NCBI GenBank assembly: GCA_964424555.1
Contig: CAYRIX010000014.1
Span: forward strand, 1 to 46,298
Length of the DNA stretch: 46,298 bases
Direction of reading: 5' to 3'
Source of the DNA: UMGS172 sp964424555
GTDB lineage: Bacteria; Bacillota; Clostridia; Oscillospirales; Acutalibacteraceae
The position numbers were made by a program, and so were the translations under genes. The notes under the pieces are model-generated. The model had not been told where the DNA came from. It ran no database searches and saw only the letters and a list, made by a program, of their open reading frames with translations. Shown here in pieces: positions 39,669-46,298 of this stretch; the first letter of the stretch is position 1, and each line of letters begins with the position of its first letter.

Positions 39669-42005
39669 TTATTCTGCCAGCATTATCTCAGCAGGAATAG
39701 TTATACTGAAATAAACGCTGTACTGATAGTGACCGTCAACCTCAGCGCAGTCGAGTTCGATATTAAGGTATGAGCCTTCCACAGCTTGTTGTATCGGCCT
39801 GAGCTTCAAGCCGGTGTCCTCGTCCGAAAGCTTGTCAAATATATCGCTTGCGGTGGGGGAGGCGCTTAGATACTGATTGCCAAGATAAGCTTCGGTTTCG
39901 TCTGCGGTCAAGGTATTAAACTGTTTTATATCTTGCTCAAGCATCGTCAGCACTTCTTCCTTGGTCCTGAAGTCCATATTGATATTGTACGACAAGCTGA
40001 AATCGGATTTCATTTCGGTTGTGTTGTCAAAGGTGTAATAAACTGAGGTATAGCCTCGGTTGAAAAGCAGGAAATCCTCACTGTCATAGTTATATCCAAA
40101 GATATCAATCAGGTCAAAATGATCGGATACTGCATGTGCGGAGTATATGGCACTGCATTCCTCGCCACCCTCATAATCACCCGAATATCCGGCCTGCGGC
40201 TCATCCTTATAGAACTGTATTACATTGGCTGATAACTGTTTTAAATTATCTATTCCTCCGCTTTTTCGGTTGGTATTATAGTAGAAAACAACAGGCTTTC
40301 CGTTAACGGTGATCTGCGGATTGTTGGATTGCTCGGCAATAAGGAAAAGGTTCTCCTCAGGGGTGGCGCCTGTAAGATTGAGTGCATTGTAGGTATCACG
40401 GAAAACATCAAGATAGTACCAGAACAACGACTTATCAAGCTCGGCATTTATAACGACCTCGCCATTTATTCCTGTGTCCCAAAACGCACCTGTTAAACGC
40501 TTGACGCTCTTAGGAATCACGGGTGCGGTCTGCAGACGTGAGCACTTGTAAAAGGCCATAGAGATTGAGGTGACTGTTTCGGGAATGGTGGGTGCTGAGA
40601 CCATATTTGAACAATTTTGGAATGTACAGAAAAGGTTATTGATGGTCTTGCCGTTGATTGAACGGACGATCTCTCCGTAGGAGCTCTTGGTACGGTCGAT
40701 AACAGCAGGAGTCCAGCAGCCTAAAATATCATCAAGCGTCACACCGCTGTCTCCTGTATCAAAGGTCTCGTCAAGATTGATCCAACTATCAGTATATCCG
40801 TCGCTACCGTCAAGGTCTTTTACGAAAATACATTCGTAGCCGTAGTAGTAGTCACCGTATTGAACCTTATCACCTTTGGTGCAGGTTTCGGGGAAGCTCT
40901 GTCCCGCTGTGAGTACCGTTCCGTCATAAAGTGTGTATGTACATCCCTCGGGAATAACACCCTCCAAAACGGTTAAGGTCTCTTCGGCGGGACTGCCAAA
41001 GACTTCGACTATACTGCTTGTGCTCACCGAACTATCATCGTTACGGTTGTTGTTATTGTTATTATTAGCAATAATGACTGCTGCAGTTCCTCCGCCGACA
41101 GCGATAATGGCGGCGGTAATGCCTGCGATTATTTTGGTGACCAAGGGCAAGGCGGCTATTTTGGCGCCGATACCTGTCGCCGTGGCGGCAGTAGCGGTAA
41201 CGGCGGTCGAAGCGGCTGTGGTTGCGGTGACACCGGTAGCGGTGGCTGTTGCAGTAGCAGTAGCGGTAACTGTAGCGCCTGCGGATGTGCCAACCGATAT
41301 GGACACCGAAGCACCTGTTGCGGCGGCAACACCTCCTGCGAGTATTTCGGCAGAGGCCAAAGGCAGTGACTCGATACCGCTTTCCAAAGCCCAGTGAACA
41401 AGTGGAAAGAAGGGGAAAGCATGCAGCTTGATGCCGTTTTTCTTCTCATATGCCTCAACCGATGCTTTGATAGCCTTTCTTGCATAATTCAGACGGCTTT
41501 TGACTGTTCCCTCCGAAACGCCTTGGATCTCGGCTATCTGCTTGACCGAAAGCTCATCGAAGTAGTACATCATAGTGGCGCTTCGCTGTTCCTCCGAAAG
41601 CTCGTCCAATATCGAAAGAATGGTTTTTCTGAAATCATCCTTGTCCAATGCCTCATCGGGAATGAAGTCGGCATTATCCTCCTTGACGGTGTCGAAAATG
41701 GTCTCTCCGTCCTCATTTTCGTCCACCAATACATCCTTTTTCTTTTTGAAATAGCGGGTGCATTGATGATAGGTGATCTGCTTCATCCATGTGACAAATG
41801 CGGCAGGCTCCTTGAGATTGTGCAAGGTGTTGATGATCTCAACAAAAGCCTCTTGGGTGATGTCACACGCAAGGTCACCGTCTTTCACGGTCTTTAAAGC
41901 AAAGTAGTATACATCATTATAAAATGCATTGAACAGTTGGTTCAATGAGTTATTGTCACCCTGCTGTGCCGCAGTGACAAGCTTTACTAATTGTTCACGT
42001 TCCAT
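39669..42005 (-). CDS. Sigma-70 family factor fused to a membrane segment and predicted extracytoplasmic domain
   Basis: A 778-residue protein. Residues 1-180 are an ECF-type sigma factor: region 2 with DITQEAFVEIINTLHNL and FVTWMKQITYH, then region 4 with ELSEEQRSATMMYYFDELS and IAEIQGVSEGTVKSRLNYAR. A spacer of about 40 residues leads to an Ala/Thr/Val-rich low-complexity stretch (220-280), one strong membrane helix (about 284-313) and an Asn/Asp-rich linker. The remaining 460 residues lack Lys-Arg clusters and contain segments like IPETVTSISMAFYKCSRLQ and IPKSVKRLTGAF, similar to BspA-type leucine-rich repeats. The ATG at 42003-42005 follows AGAGG. A lipoprotein gene lies upstream on the same strand. 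The topology is inferred. Confidence 0.8.
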   Translation of the reverse strand: MEREQLVKLVTAAQQGDNNSLNQLFNAFYNDVYYFALKTVKDGDLACDITQEAFVEIINTLHNLKEPAAFVTWMKQITYHQCTRYFKKKKDVLVDENEDGETIFDTVKEDNADFIPDEALDKDDFRKTILSILDELSEEQRSATMMYYFDELSVKQIAEIQGVSEGTVKSRLNYARKAIKASVEAYEKKNGIKLHAFPFFPLVHWALESGIESLPLASAEILAGGVAAATGASVSISVGTSAGATVTATATATATATGVTATTAASTAVTATAATATGIGAKIAALPLVTKIIAGITAAIIAVGGGTAAVIIANNNNNNNRNDDSSVSTSSIVEVFGSPAEETLTVLEGVIPEGCTYTLYDGTVLTAGQSFPETCTKGDKVQYGDYYYGYECIFVKDLDGSDGYTDSWINLDETFDTGDSGVTLDDILGCWTPAVIDRTKSSYGEIVRSINGKTINNLFCTFQNCSNMVSAPTIPETVTSISMAFYKCSRLQTAPVIPKSVKRLTGAFWDTGINGEVVINAELDKSLFWYYLDVFRDTYNALNLTGATPEENLFLIAEQSNNPQITVNGKPVVFYYNTNRKSGGIDNLKQLSANVIQFYKDEPQAGYSGDYEGGEECSAIYSAHAVSDHFDLIDIFGYNYDSEDFLLFNRGYTSVYYTFDNTTEMKSDFSLSYNINMDFRTKEEVLTMLEQDIKQFNTLTADETEAYLGNQYLSASPTASDIFDKLSDEDTGLKLRPIQQAVEGSYLNIELDCAEVDGHYQYSVYFSITIPAEIMLAE

Positions 42006-42046
42006 ATATCCTCTACCTCTTTTATGTTGTGTGGGTTTTGGGAGCT

Positions 42047-42448
42047 TTACCACCAATCTCCGACTTCGATCTCTACCTCATTGCCTGTTGCGGTCTGCGA
42101 GGAATTTCCATTGCTTGAATCGGTGTTTGTCTCAGAGCTGCTCGATGTACTGCTGTTATTGGAGCTTGCGGTATTGCTCGGGTTACTTGCAGTATTGCTC
42201 GCATTATTGGCGTTTCCCGATGTATTGCCGTTGTTTGAACTGTCGGTGATATCGGAAGCACCGAGGTTGCCGTCGGGCGTGAGCTCGGAACCGTTTGAGG
42301 AGTTTGCATTATCCGAATCGGATGCAGCCGACGAGGACGAGGGCTTTTGTGTTTCGGAAATGTTTTTGTCGCTGTCCTTGTCCTTGCCGCAGGCGGTGAT
42401 GCCGAAAGCAAGTAACAGTACAACTGTCAAAGCAATAAGTTTTTTCAT
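42047..42448 (-). CDS. Ser/Asn-rich lipoprotein
   Basis: A 133-residue lipoprotein. The signal peptide ends at GITAC, with the lipidated Cys20. The mature part is almost wholly Ser, Asn, Thr, Gly and Asp, a flexible low-complexity spacer, and it ends with a distinct VEIEVGDWW. It precedes the sigma-factor gene by 41 bases on the same strand and probably shares its transcript. The surface location and co-transcription suggest a partner or ligand for the sigma protein's outer domain, but this is inference. Confidence 0.72.
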   Translation of the reverse strand: MKKLIALTVVLLLAFGITACGKDKDSDKNISETQKPSSSSAASDSDNANSSNGSELTPDGNLGASDITDSSNNGNTSGNANNASNTASNPSNTASSNNSSTSSSSETNTDSSNGNSSQTATGNEVEIEVGDWW

Positions 42449-42653
42449 GTTTGTTTACCTTCCTTTTTTATTTGCTTACAATTATTTAGGGGAAATAGAG
42501 AGATATTTGGTTTTAAAAATTTTAAAATTTATGTCAAATTTTAATTCAGCCGAAGGGAAAACCAAAATGCAGTTCGGCTTCTTCACATTATATCATACTT
42601 GGCGTGTTAAGTCTATTGATAATGTAAAAATTGAAAAAATTTTCAATTAAAAC
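42449..42653. other. Divergent intergenic region
   Basis: About 205 AT-rich bases between the lipoprotein gene and the T-box promoter. No gene seen. A short inverted repeat (AGCCGAA at 42547-42553 with TTCGGCT at 42573-42579) is the only structure noted. Confidence 0.4.
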
Positions 42654-42682
42654 TTGACAAATGAGCAAAGCGGTGTTATAAT
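42654..42682 (+). promoter_or_regulatory. T-box operon promoter
   Basis: Consensus promoter: TTGACA at 42654-42659, a 17-base spacer and TATAAT at 42677-42682. Confidence 0.88.
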
Positions 42683-42689
42683 CTCACAA

Positions 42690-42950
42690 AAGCGTTGAAG
42701 ATATTAAGTTGGAGCGGACTTCTTTTCAGAGAACTGTCGGTCGGTGCAAGACAGGAAAGATAAGCTTTAACTGTCTCATATCTGAGCTTGATGTCTGAAC
42801 TGTTTTAGTAAGATGTCACGGTTGGCACCGTTATTGGCCGCAGGTTTGTTAGAACCTATTGAGTGGTCGTGTATTACACGGCAATACGGGTGGTACCGTG
42901 GTTAATGCTTTGTTAATCATCCCGCAGAGACATAGTCTCTGCGGTTTTTT
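42690..42950 (+). ncRNA. T-box leader, probably leucine-specific
   Basis: A tRNA-sensing leader. Stem I is closed by AGATAT (42699-42704) and ATATCT (42777-42782), with the AGAGAA bulge near 42728 and the apical GGTGCAA loop at 42743. The specifier position before the closing stem reads CTC (42775-42777), a leucine codon followed by A. A stem III (AGGTT/AACCT, 42842-42856) and the T-box bulge GGGTGGTACCG (42888-42898) follow. The terminator has 10-bp arms CCGCAGAGAC (42922-42931) and GTCTCTGCGG (42935-42944), then T6. Uncharged tRNA-Leu would favour read-through into the LeuA-like gene. The T-box call is firm; the specifier is less so. Confidence 0.93.
42922..42950 (+). terminator. T-box terminator hairpin
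   Basis: A perfect 10-bp stem with a 3-base loop and six T residues. It competes with the antiterminator that contains the GGTGG bulge at 42889. Confidence 0.9.
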
Positions 42951-42991
42951 ATTTTCCGCAGAGCGAAAACTTTTATATAGGAGTATTTGTT

Positions 42992-44380
42992 ATGAAGAAA
43001 ATTACAGTAACCGATCTGACCATTAAAAATGCAGCGGCCAACAAGGCCTATCAGCTTTCCTTCCGTGATAAGACCAACCTCGCAAGATGCCTTGATTCGG
43101 TAGGCGTTGATGCTATCGAGCTTGCCGCAGTCAAAAACGTTAAAGAGGATACCGTCGTAAACCGTACCATTGCAGGCATGATGAAGAACTGTACGGTTAA
43201 GATCTCGGCAGGCATGACCGCAGAAAGCATTCAGGATGCATGGAACAGTATAAGCTGTGCCAATGATCCTTGCCTTCGTATAACTGTTCCCGTTTCAACG
43301 GTTCAGATGGAGTATCTTTACCATTTAAAGGCTCCGAAAATGCAGGAAAAAGTGGAGGAGCTTATCAAGCTCGCCAAGGCTATATGTGAAAAGGTTGAGC
43401 TTGTGTGCATGGATGCCACCCGTGCCGACCGTGAGTTTTTGAAAGCAATTTGTGCCACTGCAGAGCAAAGCGGTGCCGTTTCGGTAACACTTAGCGACGA
43501 TGCAGGTGTTATGATGCCTGAGGAGTTTGCTGAGATGGTTTCTGACATAAAGTCGGTGTGTGGTATAAATGTTTACGTGATGCCAAGTAATGCTATAAGC
43601 ATGGCTGCCGCCTGTGCAGTTGCCTCTGTAAAGGGCGGTGCCGATGGTGTTGAGACTTCAGTGTCGGGCGATTGGCTTTGCGCCGACAGCTTTTCTGATA
43701 TCATGCGCCTTAAGGGCAACGATATTGGTGCAGAGTGTTGTCTCAATGCAGCAGGAATCCATCGTGAGCTTGACGAGGTAAGAGCAATACTTAACGGAAA
43801 GGGTGGCTCGGTCGCTGTTTCATCCGACAGCACCTATTCAAATGTCAGCCTTACCGCAGACAGTTCCTTGGCTGATGTTTGTGAGGCAGTTCGTGCTTTG
43901 GGCTATGAGTTGTCTTACGAGGACAGCGGTAAGGTGTATGAGGAGTTTAAGCGTGTTGCCGCCAAGAAGAGCAGGATCGGAATCAAGGAGATTGATGCCA
44001 TCGTTGCCTCTGCCGCAATGCAGGTGCCTTCCACCTATCATGTTGAGAGCTATGTTATCAACAGCGGTAATGTTATCAGCGCTACCGCCAATATTGTATT
44101 GACACGTGACGGCGAAAAGCTGTCAGGCATCAGTACCGGCGACGGTCCTATCAATGCCGCATTCCTTGCTATAGAGCAGGTTATCGGACACCATTATGAG
44201 CTGGATGATTTCCAGATACAGTCGGTGACCGAGGGTCATGAGGCTATGGGCTCGGCCATCGTTAAGCTTCGTGACGGCGAAAAGCTCTATTCAGGCAGCG
44301 GTGTTTCAACCGATATTATCGGTGCAAGCATACGTGCCTATATCAACGCACTTAACAAGATAGTCTATAATGCAAAATAA
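42992..44380 (+). CDS. 2-isopropylmalate synthase-like protein lacking catalytic motifs
   Basis: A 462-residue homologue of LeuA. A TIM barrel of HMGL-like type spans about 1-270, recognisable from NLARCLDSVGVDAIELA, MDATRADREFL and SVKGGADGVETSVSG. The C-terminal leucine-sensing domain (from about 345) is well preserved: STGDGPINAAFLAIE and SGSGVSTDIIGASIRAYINALN. However, the N-terminal motif that supplies the catalytic Arg and metal Asp (RDGEQ) is replaced by LTIKNAAAN, and the HxHND metal motif by M197-P-S-N-A. It may be a pseudoenzyme or have a different activity. It is controlled by the T-box and followed by the TIM-synthetase fusion. Confidence 0.8.
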   Translation: MKKITVTDLTIKNAAANKAYQLSFRDKTNLARCLDSVGVDAIELAAVKNVKEDTVVNRTIAGMMKNCTVKISAGMTAESIQDAWNSISCANDPCLRITVPVSTVQMEYLYHLKAPKMQEKVEELIKLAKAICEKVELVCMDATRADREFLKAICATAEQSGAVSVTLSDDAGVMMPEEFAEMVSDIKSVCGINVYVMPSNAISMAAACAVASVKGGADGVETSVSGDWLCADSFSDIMRLKGNDIGAECCLNAAGIHRELDEVRAILNGKGGSVAVSSDSTYSNVSLTADSSLADVCEAVRALGYELSYEDSGKVYEEFKRVAAKKSRIGIKEIDAIVASAAMQVPSTYHVESYVINSGNVISATANIVLTRDGEKLSGISTGDGPINAAFLAIEQVIGHHYELDDFQIQSVTEGHEAMGSAIVKLRDGEKLYSGSGVSTDIIGASIRAYINALNKIVYNAK

Positions 44381-44416
44381 TTAAGTGAAAACTATTCTTG
44401 TGATAAAGGTGATTAT

Positions 44417-46298
44417 ATGAAACTGTCATTTTCAACTAAAGATAGCAACTCTGTGAGATTTGCCGATGTCTGCAATCAAGCATTGGACTATGGCTTTAAC
44501 GGCTTTGAAATATATGATATAGAGTCTGAGGTTGCAATCGAAAGCAATGGCTTATTTAACTCTGTCGGTGCCGCAGGTGCTAAAAGAAAGCTTATTAATC
44601 GTCATTTGTCGGTGCCTGCACTTACGTATCCCAAGGCTGTCGGAAAAAGTGCCGACGATACAGCATTGCTTCGCCGCTACATCGAAGAGGCCTCCTATGC
44701 CTCAATTCAGAACGTCATTGTGACTCTGGATGACGATGCAACTAACGAAGAGATAAAGGCTGTTCTTGCTCCTGTGATGCCCGATACCGAAAAATTCGGC
44801 GTCACACTGCTGTTTGAAACGGTCGGACGCTTTGCCAAAACACAGAACGTTATCGATATTATCAACATGTTTTCTGTGGGCTCGGTGGGTGCCTCGTGGA
44901 ATATCCGTGAGACCTACTTTAAAGCAAATGAGGACGCTGAAAAGACTATTCAGGTCTTGGGCGCTTATATTAATAATGTGAGAATAGGCGATATGAAGGA
45001 CGGTAAGTCTGTACTTATCGGCGAGGGCGAGCTGCCTGTTGAAGAGTTTGTATTTGCACTGAACTCACTAAATTTTGAGGGCTTTATCTGTGTTCTGACG
45101 AACGATGAAATAAGCGATAACGATATCGTGTTCACACATTTTGTTAATTATCTCAGAGCGGCCGCCAAGGAAAACGATACCTCACGCAAGCTCTATTATA
45201 ACCGTGCAGGCACAGGCACCTTCCCTTGGGAGAAGTTCATAACCGTTGATAAGACCTTTTCCGAGGTGCTTGATACAATGGTGGATTATTTCCCCGACCA
45301 GTATGCATTCAAGTATACCACCTTGGATTACACAAGAACCTATAAAGAGTTCCGTCAGGATGTTGACAGGGTTGCCGCCGCTCTTATTTCTTTGGGTGTA
45401 AAGTCGGGTTATCACGTGGCGATTTGGGCAACCAATGTTCCTCAGTGGTATCTTACCTTTTGGGCAACCGTTAAGATCGGTGCTGTTTTGGTTACGGTCA
45501 ATACGGCATATAAGCTTCATGAGGCTGAGTATCTGCTTCGTCAGTCGGATACGCATACCCTTGTTATGATCGATTCCTGCAAGGACTCCAACTATAAGGA
45601 GATCATTGAGGAACTGTGTCCCGAACTTAAAGATTTGACACCCGGTGATCCGTTGCATGCCAAGAAACTGCCCTTTTTGAAGAACGTCGTAACCGTCGGA
45701 TTCGATATGGAAGGCTGTCTTGAGTGGGATGAGTTTATGGAACGCAGTGACCGTGTTCCCGTGGAGGAAGTTTACCGCCGTGCCGCCGAGGTCAAGCCCG
45801 ATGATGTGTGCAATATGCAGTATACCTCCGGAACGACCGGCTTCCCCAAGGGCGTTATGCTGACCCACCGCAATATCGTAAATAACGGTAAGATAATTGG
45901 AGACAGAATGGATCTTTCCACCGCCGACCGTATGATGATTCAGGTTCCCATGTTCCATTGCTTCGGCATGGTGCTTTCTATGACCTCGATGATGACCCAC
46001 GGCGGAACACTTTGCCCGTTGCCATACTTCTCGCCTAAGTCATCGTTGGCCTGCGTTAATGATGAGAAGATAACCTGCTTTAACGGTGTTCCTACCATGT
46101 TTATCGCAATGTTTGCCCATGCCGATTTTGCCAAAACCGATTTCTCGTACATCCGTACGGGTATTATGGCAGGTGCAAACTGTCCTGCCGATCTGATGCG
46201 CCGTGCCGCCGACGAGATGAACATGAAGGAGATAATCAGCGTTTACGGTCAAACCGAGGCCTCTCCCGGATGTACCATGGGCGAGGTCAACGAGGATA
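44417..46298 (+). CDS. Xylose-isomerase-like TIM barrel fused to acyl-CoA synthetase, partial
   Basis: An open frame from the ATG at 44417, with AAAGGTGA 5 bases before, through the window edge (627 residues visible). Residues 1-255 look like a sugar-phosphate isomerase/epimerase barrel: FADVCNQALDYGFNGFEIYD, TLLFETVGRF and VRIGDMKDGKSVLIGEGELP; the latter has Arg where a metal-binding His is usual. From about 265 an AMP-forming acyl-CoA synthetase follows: YTRTYKEFRQDVDRVAAALI, the ATP motif YTSGTTGFPKG near 470 and YGQTEASPG at the edge. The two domains share one frame without any stop. It follows the LeuA-like gene by 36 bases and is likely in its operon. The substrate is unknown. Confidence 0.85.
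   Translation, partial: MKLSFSTKDSNSVRFADVCNQALDYGFNGFEIYDIESEVAIESNGLFNSVGAAGAKRKLINRHLSVPALTYPKAVGKSADDTALLRRYIEEASYASIQNVIVTLDDDATNEEIKAVLAPVMPDTEKFGVTLLFETVGRFAKTQNVIDIINMFSVGSVGASWNIRETYFKANEDAEKTIQVLGAYINNVRIGDMKDGKSVLIGEGELPVEEFVFALNSLNFEGFICVLTNDEISDNDIVFTHFVNYLRAAAKENDTSRKLYYNRAGTGTFPWEKFITVDKTFSEVLDTMVDYFPDQYAFKYTTLDYTRTYKEFRQDVDRVAAALISLGVKSGYHVAIWATNVPQWYLTFWATVKIGAVLVTVNTAYKLHEAEYLLRQSDTHTLVMIDSCKDSNYKEIIEELCPELKDLTPGDPLHAKKLPFLKNVVTVGFDMEGCLEWDEFMERSDRVPVEEVYRRAAEVKPDDVCNMQYTSGTTGFPKGVMLTHRNIVNNGKIIGDRMDLSTADRMMIQVPMFHCFGMVLSMTSMMTHGGTLCPLPYFSPKSSLACVNDEKITCFNGVPTMFIAMFAHADFAKTDFSYIRTGIMAGANCPADLMRRAADEMNMKEIISVYGQTEASPGCTMGEVNED

Noticed and set aside
45182..46000. 272-codon minus-strand frame opposite the acyl-CoA synthetase
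   Set aside because: The plus strand carries intact AMP-binding motifs through the same bases.

Overview
The window looks like chromosomal DNA of an anaerobic, low-to-mid GC Firmicute, most likely a gut Clostridia of the Ruminococcaceae/Oscillospiraceae type. The evidence is indirect: a T-box leader, strong Shine-Dalgarno sites with many TTG/GTG starts, class III (anaerobic) ribonucleotide reductase, rubrerythrin, electron-bifurcating Nfn-type subunits, a CdaA/CdaR pair and the rplS-lepB-rbgA-rnhB-yraN gene order. I saw no rRNA, tRNA, CRISPR array, prophage or intact insertion sequence.

Layout: 1-307 is the 5' end of a minus-strand solute-binding lipoprotein. 659-3536 is a copper unit (promoter, CsoR operator, csoR, copA with a fused CopZ-like tail), followed by a phosphopantetheinyl transferase and pgsA. 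5107-9553 holds a divergent AraC regulator, a 212-bp inverted-repeat element and a four-gene enzyme operon (SDR, type I dehydroquinase-like protein, MBL hydrolase, quinone-oxidoreductase-like protein). 9648-13490 carries DUF3343 + cysteine desulfurase and the cyclic-di-AMP pair cdaA-cdaR. 13535-23141 is housekeeping (recD2, comF, mreB-like, rubrerythrin, rplS, lepB, rbgA, rnhB, yraN, thrC). 23189-27968 has a DUF1540 mini-gene, a phosphoesterase, trigger factor with a histone-like tail, clpP and clpX.

28274-34479 carries a small HTH gene, a zur-znuACB zinc-uptake operon with two palindromic operator boxes around its promoter, and nfnAB plus a hot-dog thioesterase. 34494-38870 (minus) has trxB, nrdD (with a fused redoxin domain) and nrdG, with NrdR-like boxes upstream. 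38957-42448 (minus) holds two small unknown proteins and a two-gene unit: a Ser/Asn-rich lipoprotein and a sigma-70-family factor fused to a membrane segment and a large predicted extracytoplasmic domain.

42654-46298 is a leucine-type T-box leader driving a LeuA-like protein that has lost the catalytic motifs of its family, followed by a fusion of a xylose-isomerase-like TIM barrel with an acyl-CoA synthetase, cut by the window end. The T-box/pseudo-LeuA/TIM-synthetase locus, the membrane-tethered sigma factor and the AraC-linked operon are the best candidates for undescribed biology.
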